A stretch of 64,000 nt of DNA from Leuctra nigra (Eukaryota; Arthropoda; Insecta; Plecoptera; Leuctridae), in assembly GCA_934045905.1 (NCBI GenBank), contig OW203763.1:44045941-44109940 (forward strand). Direction: 5' to 3'. Position numbers and translations under genes: made by a program. How positions within the stretch are numbered: the first letter of the stretch is position 1; every line of letters begins with the position of its first letter. This document shows, piece by piece, positions 31,079 to 41,595 of this stretch. A model generated the notes under the pieces. The model did no database searches. It saw only the letters and a program-made list of their open reading frames with translations, and was not told where the DNA came from.

Positions 31079-31381
31079 CTATGGTGTTCCAGAGCAATTG
31101 TAGAAGATTGTGTGACATAAAACGGAAAGTTTACGGGAAATACTGGAAAGACGATTCTTCATGCCGGACATCCCTTTGACGATGTCACTGACGAGGCGGA
31201 TGAAAGACAGCTTGGGGATCAGAGACTTGGGCATCTGGTGGTGACAGTCAGTGAGGTTGATGCTTTGGTGTTCTTGCACTTGCACAGAAGCAGGTGTCAA
31301 CTTCTTGCGGCGAGCGTCGACAACTGTCCACTCAAGAGGAGTTTTCGGCGGAAACGCCTTCTCTGGGAGTGTGATAGCCAT
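31079..31381 (-). pseudogene. open frame with histone-H3/CENP-A-like helix motif
   Basis: A 100-codon minus-strand frame begins MAITLPEKAFPPKTPLEW and contains DARRKKLTPASVQVQEH. Its notable part is PKSLIPKLSFIRLVSDIVKG, which resembles the alpha-N helix region of H3-family proteins, especially CENP-A types (pattern LIPKLxFxRLVxxxI). The histone fold proper does not follow: after KGM comes SGMKNRLSSISRKLSVL. It is either a first exon of a diverged CenH3-like gene, a decayed fragment, or chance. GC content is higher than the flanks. Confidence 0.3.
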
Positions 31382-32285
31382 TTATTAATGAACAAGAAGA
31401 GTTCAAGCTTTGTTCAATTCAAATCGAAACAGATGGACACAAGACAAATCGTACTTCACATGTAAGTAAAAATCTTCGATTCAACTACATCGAGAATTAC
31501 CGAAAAACGGGACATTACGGGAAATTACCGTTGTGGCTTGGATGGGCCCGGCGTGCTTTCATTGAGCGGTAGAGATCCTTCGCTTCAATATTCCAATCCA
31601 TTAAACGTGGCGCTGCACAGAAAACGCAACACATAAACACCGCAATAGACATAGATGACATTACACGCTGGTGAACGAATTCTCCTCAGGCTCGCCCAAT
31701 ACTGCTATCAAATAGAAATAAACAAGTTCATTGAAACGCTCTTCTTGAAGAGGTGACGGTGGCATATTCCACGCGTCAGACGAATAAGTTTCCCTTTCCA
31801 CGAGTGAAGTTTCTAGATAGGATATGTCTCAAAAATTACTTTGAAAACTAATAAATTTTTTCATGAATGCTTCACGTGCTGATCTCAGTATGAATAATGT
31901 CAGAAGAATGATATTTTCCGTTGTAGGAAATTATTAGATAATTAAATTTATTGATATATCCAGTTTCTTTTACATAATTATATAAATAACTGAATTATTA
32001 AGCTAAAGTTTGAATTTATACACATATAATACACTGTTTATTACATTTATCTATAGATGGATGCTATATCGTTAAAAGCTTCCTTGCGTTCTTCTGAACT
32101 TGTTTCTTAATTTCCATGGTCTATATAACACAAAAGTTTTCGAATGTACCACGAGGGAATGGAATCTTATCCACTCAAAGGCTACTACCTAAGGTTGCGT
32201 CTTATGACTTTTAAATCTCGCCCGTTAAAATGTCCGTCCTTAGGGAACTTCTTAATTTTTTGTATTAATGAAATAAATTTATGCC
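31382..32285. other. non-coding stretch
   Basis: AT-rich; no recognised feature. Confidence 0.45.
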
Positions 32286-32723
32286 CCCCCGACGGCTGCT
32301 ACCTTGGCGCGGTGGTGAGGTTTGTGTTGGACAATGATCCACTGCAGCTTAGCCGGCGAGCATATGCTCATGTGTAAGGGCTACCTATGCCGGACAGGTC
32401 AGTGGTGAGGCCCAGACAAAGTGCAGCCAGGGTCGACCTGCCCATGACTTCCCCTGAATTTTCGGTCCCCTCGGGCCGGCCTTCCCTCTCGAGATGGTTG
32501 TCCTCCTGAAATCGGGTTCCGCCGGTCCGAATCCTCACAGTCCGTTCCCATTCCGGCCTGGCCTTCCCACCAGTGCTGGACTCCCCCGGATCGGGCCCGT
32601 TAGGTCGTCCCCTCCCCATGTCCTCCAATTATGTTCAACAAAGTTAAATATAAAATTAATTTGCGCAATATGACCTCGTCGTTGACGCGCCGTAAAACCA
32701 AACTTATCTAATCTAATCTAATC
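32286..32723 (+). repeat. SINE-like element, copy 11 (full length)
   Basis: A complete copy of about 437 bp from CCCGACGGCTGCTACC to a tail of TAATC units (TTATCTAATCTAATCTAATC). It serves, with copy 12, as the reference for length and boundaries. Confidence 0.9.
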
Positions 32724-32948
32724 TTGAACAAAGCAAGAAAAAAGAAAAGATAATTATATAATAAAGTGAGGCAAAAGCCTGACTTACCAGATCTCTTTAT
32801 TCTCGAAAAACTACTCACAATGTCAAATTGGGCTAGTGGTGACCTTGTCGGGGTCAGCACGCATTTAGTCTGATATTCTCTTACTCTTTCTCAAACTTCA
32901 AATTAAAAAGAATAAGACGTTCACAATGCGTCAGAAAATAATACAAAA

Positions 32949-33403
32949 CCCCCCGACGGCTGCCACCTTATCGCGGTGGTGGGGTTTGTGTTGGCCAACG
33001 ATCCATTGCAGCTACGCCGGCGAGCATATGCTCATGTGTAAGGGCTACCCATTCCGGACAGGTCAGTGGTGAGGTCCAGACAAAGAGCAGCCAGGGTTGG
33101 CCTAACCATGTCCTCCCTTGAATTTGCGGTCCTTATCGGGCCGGCCTTCCCCCTCGAGATGGTGATCCCCCTGAAATCGGGTTCCGCCGGCCCGAATCCG
33201 TACACCCCCCGGTCCGTCCCCATTCCGGCTTGGCCTTCCCACCAGTGCCGGACTCCCCCTGATCGGGCCCGTTAGGTCAACCCCCTCCCAATATCCTCCA
33301 CTTCATTCAATAAAGTTTAAAGTAAAATAATTAATGTGCGCAATATAACCTCGTCGTTGACGCGCCGTTAAACCCTATTAATCTAATCTAATCTAATCTA
33401 AAT
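32949..33403 (+). repeat. SINE-like element, copy 12 (full length)
   Basis: Complete, about 455 bp, ending in four TAATC-type units. It lies only ~225 bp downstream of copy 11 in the same orientation. Around its 5' end ACAAAACCCC could pair with GGGGTTTGT beyond the hairpin. Confidence 0.9.
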
Positions 33404-33914
33404 AATACAAAAGGTATACATTTGTTTTAACATGTCGAGATTAATATAAGCTACAATCGCAGCTGTCCGAACAGTTTGGACGGCCTAGTTTGAGTCTGAT
33501 CAGGACCCAGCACAGAAAGACACGAGGGCACGCACTCACGTATGACTCACTAATTACATGGAAGGTTTTTCATAAAAAAAAAGAAACACACCTAGCTCCA
33601 CACCAGCAAGGATTAAGAAAGAAGTCTAAGAAAATATAACTAAATGCGAACTACTACGGCAATAGTAGAATAGCCAGAGGGGCACAAGACAGTAAAGTTA
33701 AATTTCAAATACCCTGAGTGGGACGTGCCGTGGTAGAAGTTCTGTGACCGTCCTCCCTGTTGACCAACTCCGAAAGAGACTCCGAAAGATAGGGTACTCG
33801 ATTTACCAGCAAGACAATTGCAAATACGTCACATGGAACATTCTACCCCTGCGGCGGATCCGCTCCCTGTTCTGATCAGTTGCCACAAGAGTCCAAGCGG
33901 CCGTGAGCGACCTT
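33404..33914. other. non-coding stretch
   Basis: No recognised gene. CTCCGAAAGA is tandemly repeated near 33770-33790. Confidence 0.4.
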
Positions 33915-34066
33915 GAACTATCGATGCGCTATCTCTCGGCGTACCGAGTAACAATTACAGACATGATAATGACAGGCGCGAAAAGCAAGCTGTACAGGAT
34001 GACGTGAGATAACGTGAGATGATATCTTAGATGACGTGATCTCGCATAGTTGGTTGCTGCGAACAT
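33915..34066 (-). pseudogene. LINE endonuclease, C-terminal piece (after MITE split)
   Basis: The minus strand reads YVRSNQLCEITSSKISSHVI, which continues the endonuclease reading SRLDGI from 34917-35505 once the inserted MITE is set aside. The pattern R-D-x-I-Y-V-..-I fits the C-terminal part of EEP/APE-like LINE nucleases, where the catalytic SDH should follow; it reads SRHPV here, so the His motif is lost. Confidence 0.6.
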
Positions 34067-34068
34067 TA

Positions 34069-34915
34069 CCGGGTGGCCCCAAAAAAACGTCCAACGGGCG
34101 AGACATTACTGTGACGAAACTACTGCACTGATCGGGCTGAAAATGACACCAATTATATAAAAAATAAATTAGACTAAGGTCTAATATGTGAACGTTTTAA
34201 CACCATAACATTTCTAGAAAAAAAGTGACAGCTGTTCGAATTTCGTTGTCGTAAAATCGATTATACGGAGCTCAAAATTCACACATCCAGAAAATGTATA
34301 ATGGCCGGGACGCTGTTTACTCAAAACTACTGACGATATCAAGCTGAAAATTGCATAAGACATTCAAAATATATTACTATTGATTGTGTAAAAATTTCAA
34401 TTTATTTGAACTAAGGTAACGAAAGTTATGTGATCTAGAATTTGCGCTTAAAAAGCAAAATACACAAGAGATAATTTCTCAAGTTGTATTTCACATGTTA
34501 ATTTTAGAAGTGAAATTATTACCCGTATTTTCTGTTTTTAAGCTTAACATGAAGATACCATAATTTTCGTTCTACTAATTCAAATGTATTGAAATTTGTA
34601 TACAATAGAAAGTCATATGTTTTAAATAACATTTGCAATTTTCAGCCTGATATCATAAGTAGTGTTGAAAATAAATGTGTCCATGCCATTGGACTTTTTC
34701 TGAAAAAGCACTCTTATGAGCTCCGTATAATCGATTTTTCGGCAACAAAATTCGAACTACTGTAACTTTTTTCCTACAAAAGAAATGTTTTTAAAACTTT
34801 CACTTATTTAACATTGGTATGTTTTTTATAGCATGTAAAAGTTTTGGACTAATATCTGTAGTAGTTTCTTCACAGTGGGGTGTCGCCCATTGGACGTTTT
34901 TTTTGGGCCACCCGG
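34069..34915. mobile_element. mariner-type long-inverted-repeat MITE
   Basis: Both ends are 35-bp inverted repeats starting CCGGGTGGCCC followed by a run of A and ACGTCCAAYGGGCGA, each flanked by TA, the target duplicated by Tc1/mariner transposases. Internal segments are also inverted: CGATTATACGGAGCTC near 34258 and GAGCTCCGTATAATCG near 34720. So much of the 847-bp element can fold back on itself. No transposase. A solo terminus of the same family lies at 6121-6152. Confidence 0.8.
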
Positions 34916-34916
34916 T

Positions 34917-35505
34917 ATTCCGTCGAGTCTTGATCTCAGCCTGTCTTTGTGTGGACTTATATGCGTGAACTCATTGATCTCGCGCCAGGCGTCTAGCAGA
35001 TCCTCGGAGTCGAGTAGGGCGTTCAGCGGGGACACCAGTTCGTTCCTGTGTTCGATGGAGACCATACGGTCGGCTGGCACGAGTGTGCAGTTCCAGTCGC
35101 TTGCCATGATAATGCTGTGATTCGCTGGAACACTCAGGATATAGTCGCTGACTTTCTCCATGACTTATAACCCTTTCATTTCTTTCTGCGGAATGTAAAC
35201 GTCGATAAGGTGGGCTTGAGATTTGTTTATTTGTAAGGAAGCTGTCTGGGCGAAACTGTCTACTAAAAATTGCGTTGCGTCGAAATTACTCTTAGAAAGT
35301 ATTGCTCTCACACTATTAAGCTGCACTGGCGCATTAATTGCAGTTGACTAATTGTTTAGGTAGTTGATAGAGAATTGAGTTTCCATGATGGTTTCTTCCG
35401 AGTTCAGCTTTTTGTTGTAATAGTTCATTAGTAATATTTGTTTCAGTTCATTGTTCAGGCCCCTAACATTGAGTGTTAGGAAGTTATGAGGTATTTGTTA
35501 ATTTA
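34917..35505 (-). pseudogene. LINE endonuclease (EEP domain), N-terminal to middle
   Basis: Reads LTLNVRGLNNELKQILLMNY, METQFS, then after a stop NSVRAILSKSNFDATQFLVD, AHLIDVYIPQKEMKG, another stop, and SIIMASDWNCTLVPADRM with LDAWREINEFTH and RLRSRLDG. These are the N-NVRGL, QETxFS, Y.P, DWN and SR.D landmarks of the endonuclease that nicks DNA for LINE integration (the LNVRGL start is most like L1/Tx1-type nucleases). At least two in-frame stops and the MITE insertion disable it. Confidence 0.7.
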
Positions 35506-35509
35506 CCTT

Positions 35510-35690
35510 TGTTTCGGCGGTTATGGCTGTATTTATACGGCCAATTCTGCTTTTTAGATTGATATCTTCTAACTCTTTTGTGGCTTTTGCATAGTCTTTG
35601 AGAATTGTTTAATGATCGGCAGGATATTTTTGAAGTGGCGGGACTTTTATTTAGAAAGTCCTTGAACATAAGTGGGGTGAAAATTTGATC
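35510..35690 (-). pseudogene. probable ORF1 C-terminus of the same LINE
   Basis: Upstream of the endonuclease the minus strand encodes KDYAKATKELEDINLKSRIG followed by RINTAITAETKVN and a stop. A helical, charged segment directly before an endonuclease ORF is typical for an ORF1 tail. Confidence 0.4.
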
Positions 35691-35903
35691 TTTTTCGGCG
35701 TCTACGAGAGCTGTGTGTCGTCTGTGTGGACGGACACGAGGAACGCGTGCGGGAGGCAGAGCAGGAGGCACGTCGACTGCGAGTGGAAGTTCAACGAGGA
35801 CACCGATCAGATGAAGGTTGTCAACCGGCCGGGAAAAGCGCTGATGTACTCGTTGAAGTGTGAATTAAGAGACAGGTACCACGAAGTCACCGCGAAGTTC
35901 TAA
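35691..35903 (+). pseudogene. exon-like C-terminal shard
   Basis: Plus-strand GC-rich frame with CGRQSRRHVDCEWKFNEDTD, QMKVVNRPGKALMYSLKCEL and RDRYHEVTAKF before a stop. It looks like a terminal exon of a host gene joined to the LINE piece. Four cysteines are present. Family not recognised, and no acceptor is clear. Confidence 0.4.
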
Positions 35904-36143
35904 TAGACGACGGCAACCTCACATCATATTTTCTATTTTCACTCTAACAAATGTCAAAACTGTTTTTACACTCACAGAAAAGTAATAGATTGAAATATGT
36001 AAAATTGTTTGATGATTTTGAAATTAAATAAATATGGTGCACATATTTTGGTAAACTACTTCATTCCCACACAATTCAAATTAATCTTTGTTCATTACAA
36101 ATCTAAACTAAATTGTTTCTCTAGAAAAATAGAAAATATGCAA

Positions 36144-36536
36144 TAGGGTAAAAGCCCGGTTTTGGATTGAGTTTGGGAATACATTCATAATAAATACAAA
36201 ATTTGTATTTGTATTTTTTTTAATTCTTATAACAAATGTTTTTAGTGCGACATAAACAAGATATATAATTTTTGTATTCAAATTTGAGAAAATTATAATA
36301 TTAATGAAAATAGTGAAAAAAATCCATAACTGGGACCAAGGTCTTAGTTATGACCAAGGTCCCAGTTATGGATATGTAAATCTAGAAAATTGTAAAAAAT
36401 ATATGTCATTGCCCCCTATATTTAATGGAGGTTTTTTGGAAGGCGCACATTTTTAAGTTTATTATTAAAGAAATTATAAATATTTTAGTGGCACACTGTA
36501 CGTGCCCGGTAATGGATAATGCATGAATCTTTAAAT
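36144..36536 (-). other. pogo element 3' non-coding region with palindrome
   Basis: Contains TAGGGTAAAAGCCCGGTTTT (about 36145), a plausible terminal repeat, and at 36330-36377 a palindromic pair CCATAACTGGGACCAAGGTC / GACCAAGGTCCCAGTTATGG. No matching terminal repeat was found on the other side of the transposase, where RTE sequence begins. Confidence 0.45.
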
Positions 36537-38205
36537 CTACTTCTTGCAGGTCTTACAAACTATTTGTTTAAGCTTAGAATTATTGGACAGCCCTTGGCAA
36601 GTTAGGTGATACCACACTCTACACTTGCAACACGAGAACCAGTTCTCACCATTACAATCCTCATCGAACATCTTGCGACATTTACCGCAAGGAGTCGCCA
36701 AGTCTTCTTGCGCAACCGACCGATCCTCATCGTCAGTAGGGATGGTGGGCTCATCTTCACTGTCGCTCTGTGTCACACTTGGTTTTCGTCGTTTTCTAGA
36801 CTTGGAAGCCTCCTTGTCTGCCTTCTTCTTCTGCTTTAAGTCAAGCTCGGCCAGGAACTCATTTGACGTTAAGCAACGCGTCTTCGTTTCGGCCCGTGAT
36901 TTCTTGACTCAACCGTTGGCAGCAACGTTTACATCAAGGGGACTGAATAATTCCCAGAGTGTTACAACAACTTGGGAATTCTTACCTGAAGATGTAGATG
37001 GACATGATGGGGTGTTGGGCTCCGTATTGGCTTCAGGAATGACAGAGCCGATCAGGCGATAAGCCGCTCTGCCGCTATCTTCTCTTGGTCAAGTGGCCAC
37101 ATTCCGCTACCAACAAAACCACAAATGATGTTCGATTGGCTAGCAGCAGCCATCCATGATGGTTTGAAAACCTCGAAGAAGTCGTATCGGTTGAGACGAA
37201 TCTTCTTGGTTCTACGCAGCCTCTTGTCCGATTCTTCCTTGAAGATGTCCTTGAGCGCTTTGAGTAAGCCCACATCCATCGGTTGGTACAAGTGGATTGT
37301 GTGGGGAGGGAATCAAACAAGGTGGATTTCATTTTCTCTGGCCAGCACGATAACTTCTCTCGTGATATGTGTGCCATGACCATCAAGAAGCAAAATGCCG
37401 GGACGCTTCGGAGGAATTAACCGCAGGAACCGAGTTAACCACTCGTAAAACAGCTCCGTCACCATGTATCCTCGCTTCGAAGATTCAAAAATTGTTTCTT
37501 CGGACGCATCTTCAACTAGAGACTGGCTCATCGTCTCACCTTTGAATATTACCATTGGCGGTAAGCAAACCGTTCCGGAAGCTTTTGCGCAATCTACGAT
37601 GGTTATGTTCTCGCTTCGTTCTCCTGACTTGGTCTTGTAAACTGTTTTAGAACCTTTTACATCAGCGATCTTTCGCCCCTTCGCAACAAGCTGCAATCCC
37701 GATTCGTCCATGTGGTAAAAATCCGATCCAGCAACGTGAAGTTCCGCATATTTCTCGGTTAAAGTGTCGAAAAGTTCATTTCGAACCGAGACCGTTGACA
37801 TTTGCAAGCGAGCCACAGAGAGATTCTCTGCTGTGCGTAATGTCAGCCCGTTGCGCGACATAAATCGTTGATACCAACGGTTGCTCGGCTTGCCGCTCTT
37901 GAATACGAGTTCAACACTCTTTTCATTGATTTTCACGGCCATCTCTAAATCTCTTTCCTAGTTAGTCCAGAGCCAATTCTCTGCATTTCTACTATGACAG
38001 CTTTCATGTCCAGCTCCAGCTCGTCACCCAAAGCTGGTTTTGGGCCTCGAGTAAAAGTTTCACTCGCAACGTGACCGTCGACTCGACGATATTAAGTGCC
38101 ATAAGGAATTCCATACTGAAGACTAGCAGCATGAACAGTAAAACCTCCTTCTTTCACAGCACTAACCGCTATGTCTAGTGCCTCCTTTGTGTATGCTCTT
38201 TGCAT
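36537..38205 (-). pseudogene. pogo/Tigger-type transposase with C-terminal PHD-like finger
   Basis: From an ATG at 38205: MQRAYTKEALDIAVSAVKEG and FTVHAASLQYGIPYGT form a psq/CENP-B-type HTH, followed by a stop. After a frameshift near 37945 comes a ~209-codon open segment with DFYHMDESGLQL (first catalytic Asp), VCLPPMVIFKGE and ILLLDGHGTHIT (second Asp), a DDE_1 transposase core. A further shift gives YQPMDVGLLKALKDIFKEES and GFVGSGMWPLDQEKIA. The tail is acidic (SDSEDEPTIPTDDED) and then CGKCRKMFDEDCNGENWFSC with CKCRVWYHLTCQG, a PHD-like zinc finger. At least three disruptions; not functional. Confidence 0.85.
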
Positions 38206-38392
38206 GCTGAAGTTCTGTTAAGTAACATTGGCATAATGTAAGATTTGTCTTCCTTAACCAAGAAGTGTGCAAATTTTATAATATTCATTTCTCTGCGCAA
38301 GTTATTAACATAAATTGTAAATAACCAAACATTTTTTTCCGAATAAGCACATCCTAATTTATTCAACTGTCTCCGTGAGCTGGCCTTCATCA

Positions 38393-38770
38393 GATAGCCT
38401 GGTCTCCTGCAGCGCAGCGATCGCTACATTGTACTTGCTCAGCTCGTGAGCCACCAGAGCAGATCTCCTCCCGGGCCCCACAGCATCATCCAGTAACGCA
38501 CTGACATTCCACGTGGCTAACTTCATATTCATGTGACTTTCCTTACCGCTATATTGGGTCCCCCTTGGGCGCGGCGTCCCAAGCAGGTTTAACGACGGTA
38601 GGCTATGTTTAGGGCACCTTTCCTAGCCCCTTCCTCATATGAGGGAAGCAGAGCTGATCCTAAATAGGACTGCTTCGTCGCGCAGGTCGCTGCCGAGCAT
38701 CACCACTACCGTCATCTTAGTGACAAACGACCATCGTGCCTGCGCCGCCCGATGTGCCTGCGCGCACCTA
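38393..38770 (-). pseudogene. RTE-type LINE, inverted 5' segment (5' UTR and endonuclease start)
   Basis: On the minus strand, a GC-rich leader is followed from an ATG near 38530 by MNMKLATWNVSALLDDAVGP and RRSALVAHELSKYNVAIAAL with QETRLSDE. This is the start of an RTE-clade APE endonuclease (pattern LATWNV..RR..L..EL..YN.DI.AL.ETR). Its catalytic Asn and Glu positions are intact as far as it goes. It breaks off after about 48 codons. It lies head to head with the sense 3' part at 38775-39800. Confidence 0.8.
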
Positions 38771-38774
38771 TAGC

Positions 38775-39162
38775 ACGTTCACCTCGGAAATTCAGAATGC
38801 TGATGACAGCGCAATTGTAGCTTACTCAGCTGAAGAGCTGAAGAGCTGCAAGTCATGCTCGGGATTTTCTCTCTTTGCTATAAGAAGTTTGGCCTGCAAA
38901 TAAACCTAAGCAAGACCAAAGTTCTATCAGCTCCGTGCCCCGGCCAAGGTCAGATGGAAAACACTGTTGACGGCGTTGTTCTGGAGCAGGTTGATAGCTT
39001 CACCTATCTCGGCTCCAAGGTGACTGTGACTGCAACTGCGGATGAAGAAGTTACATTCCGAATTCGAAATGCGAGTGCTTCCCTGGCAAAGTTAAGGCGC
39101 TGGGTATTCGGCAACCACAACATACGCCCTGACATTAAGATTACTGTTTACAGGGATGTTGA
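38775..39162 (+). pseudogene. RTE-type LINE, RT catalytic region onward (sense segment)
   Basis: Begins just before the active site, which reads IQNADDSAIVAYSAEEL where YADD is expected, so the aromatic residue is changed. A frame change follows. Then come CYKKFGLQINLSKTKVLSAP, VDSFTYLGSKVT and RIRNASASLAKLRRWVFGNH. These are RTE/BovB-like landmarks. It is interrupted at YRDV by the 3' end of another LINE and resumes at 39346. Confidence 0.8.
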
Positions 39163-39345
39163 TTGACTCGCACTAGCGTAATATCTAGTTGCTTATAACC
39201 AATATGACTATTTTATACACCATGACTTCGCTTAACGATATATTTATTCATTTTATTACAACACTTTGTTGTACGACTTGACTGGCGCTAATAACCTCGC
39301 TGTTGAGCGCCATAAACCATAATATATATCTATATATCACTTCTT
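39163..39345 (+). mobile_element. 5'-truncated 3' end of the RNase H LINE, nested in RTE
   Basis: GACTCGCACTAGCGTA to CTGTTGAGCGCCATAAACCA and a TATATC tail match 61459-61628, the end of the LINE at 57.5-61.6 kb, at roughly 85-90% by eye. It carries only 3' UTR. It separates RTE codons for KITVYRDV from LLYGCEAW. Confidence 0.85.
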
Positions 39346-39800
39346 ATCTTGCTCTACGGCTGCGAGGCTTGGGTCCTGTACAGGAGGCAGGTGAGGCAGT
39401 TAGAGAAGTTTCAGGAGCGAACATTGCGCTCAATTCTCAGGATCCACTGGACGGACTTCGTGTCGAATGTCACAGTGTTGGAGAGGACTGAGTGCCGGCG
39501 GGTGGAGCAGCTCGTTGCTGCAGCTCAGTTGCGCTGGCTCGGTCACACCATTCGGATGGGAGAGCACAGAATGCCGAAGAGACTGCTCTATGGGGAGTTG
39601 GCTGAGGGCCGGGGGCTTCATGAAGGACAGGAGAAGCGCTTCAGGGACCACGTGGCGGCAGCTCTGAGGACAGGAGGCGCTCCACCTGGCTGGGTGGCTG
39701 CGGCGTCTTCGCGTGACATGTGACGGCCTATACGAGGAGCTAGGGAGAGAAGGGCTCTTTGGCTCTTCAACATTGCGCATGCGCGAACACTCTGAAGTCG
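39346..39800 (+). pseudogene. RTE-type LINE, C-terminal part
   Basis: Continues LLYGCEAWVLYRRQVRQLEK, FQERTLRSILRIHWTDFVSN, RRVEQLVAAAQLRWLGHTIR and MGEHRMPKRLLYGELAEG, the conserved C-terminal block of RTE-type ORF2 proteins. The end of the element around GCGCATGCGCGAAC is shared with the fragment at 41497-41595. Confidence 0.85.
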
Positions 39801-40591
39801 CCTGCAATGATTCTTTTTCTCATAACCTCCTCAGACCCAGACATATTTTATTTGCCCGGATTTTGGTGAAATTTATTTTCCTAAAAGAAAATCACTTGAA
39901 AATAATATAAAAAACAATCAATTTCTTTCAATGTTTTTTTTATTTTTTAATTATTTTTTATTTTTATTGACTAATTAAAAAGTCATTTTTACGGTGTAAA
40001 ACTTTTAAAAAAATATTTAAAAATATAATCTATGCTGTTAATTGTTATGGCATTGAAACAATAAAACATTTATTTTTTATATTCCACAATGAATAATTAC
40101 AATTTAATTAAATTACTGTAAATTACTGGCTAGCAAGAATGTGGAGCAACAGAGAAGACCACGAGGAAAACGAGGTTTTCCACCATGAGGAAAATAAAAC
40201 CCTCCAAAACATCCATCAAGAAAGCATGTTATGATGAAAAGGTTCAAATTAAAATGGACCTATTACATATGACTATTGTATGGGGGGGGGGGGGGGGAAG
40301 GGCCCATTTCTGTTGAATTTATGATATTTACTGACTTATTATCCATACCAATTTTAAAACAAAGAGTGATGATAATTGTGCAGAAGGCACTGTAGTTTCA
40401 ACATAGAGTAAATTTTTTGTACTATTTTCAATAATTTTGATATAATTTTGGGGTGTCAATTACTGGAACAATTGCACTTCTTTCAAAATCTCTTATTTTT
40501 GCCTTCCTTTGGTAATAATATATTATTTTGGAATTGTTATGAGTGTTGCTAGATGATTTCTTATTACCTAGTTCAAGTTTGAAGTTGATCT
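39801..40591. other. AT-rich stretch with an 18-base G run
   Basis: Low-complexity AT DNA; an uninterrupted G run lies at about 40287-40304. No gene recognised. Confidence 0.5.
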
Positions 40592-41027
40592 AATTAAGCG
40601 AGCGTAGCGTGAGTTACTACGGGACTCTTATGCCTCTTTCTCTGTGTGTTTTTTTTTGTTCGCGCCATATTGGCCGCACCGATTGACCAATCGAGATGAA
40701 ATTTTGAACATTAACTAATATTATTCTAATTTTGTCCTGGAATGTTTTTTCAGCAATATTCAAATCAAAAAGTTGATTATTTTTATTTATGGCCCATTTG
40801 GGTGCGACACCCTGCTGAGTTTATTACCCAAGTCTTGACCAGTCAGCCCCCAAACATTACTAAAAAGGTTGTTCTCCTTTGATTCAAATGAGAGACAGGG
40901 GTTCTTTGCCAGAGTAAAATATATTCGTTATATTATAATGTATTTCAAGTGTTACATGTGGTATTAGAGTATAGCACGTATCAGTGCTCGCTTATCAACG
41001 CGTTACAATGAGCGTTTTCCTAGTAAT
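40592..41027 (+). mobile_element. Helitron-like non-autonomous element, copy 1
   Basis: Starts TAATTAAGCGAGCGTAGCG and contains TCTCTGTGTGTTTTTTTTTG and GGCCGCACCGATTGACCAAT. It ends GTGCTCGCTTATCAACGCGT, TACAATGAGCG and TTTTCCTAGT. The start and end match the insertion at 58860-59889. A CTAG(T) end preceded by a short palindrome, with no target duplication, fits Helitrons, which insert between A and T. No helicase is encoded. The 5' terminus is not clearly TC, so the class is provisional. Confidence 0.5.
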
Positions 41028-41496
41028 AAATCACACTTTTATGATATTATCTGTTCGTGTTGCATGAAGGTATCACCCTAAATTGTTCAACTTCCACTTA
41101 TTAAATTCATTTCCTTGCCTACCTACTATTTATTTACGAAACTTACAGTATTTTATCAATTGCTTTAATTTTTCTTTATTATTTTATTATTTATTTTAAA
41201 ACACATATATAACACATATACACAGGATACATATTATTATACATGCGTTTACTGGCAGTGGGAATAGAGCGAAGCCCCGTAACAACATGTGCCCCACTGC
41301 CTGCTTGAGCAAAAAGTCACAGATACATTAAAAACACATTAAAAAGACAACCATAAAGATAAACTAGGAACACGCTTCTGTCTTATTTCTTTATTCATAG
41401 TTATTATTTGTTTCGAAATTGATATTCATAAAATGCATTATGTAGTTTCATTCCAATTATTTATTTTGCGGTATTTACATTCAAATATCCCTTCTT
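41028..41496. other. non-coding stretch
   Basis: AT-rich; no recognised feature. Confidence 0.45.
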
Positions 41497-41595
41497 GGCA
41501 CGATGGCTCAGCGACAGCGCATGCGCAATGTTGAAGAGCCATAGAGCCCTTCTCTCCCTAGCTCCTCGTCGGCCTATTGCCAGGGACGTGACCGT
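41497..41595 (-). pseudogene. RTE 3'-terminal fragment, opposite strand
   Basis: Reverse complement matches 39713-39790 (GAGGAGCTAGGGAGAGAAGG and CTTCAACATTGCGCATGCGC). A short RTE remnant. Confidence 0.8.

Noticed and set aside
35691..35903. Start of a functional plus-strand gene
   Set aside because: No acceptor, no upstream exon, and it abuts a LINE remnant on the other strand; kept only as an exon-like shard.
40287..40304. 18-base G run (and a C run at 47616-47630)
   Set aside because: Simple homopolymers; possible sequencing or slippage artefact, with no surrounding structure suggesting function.
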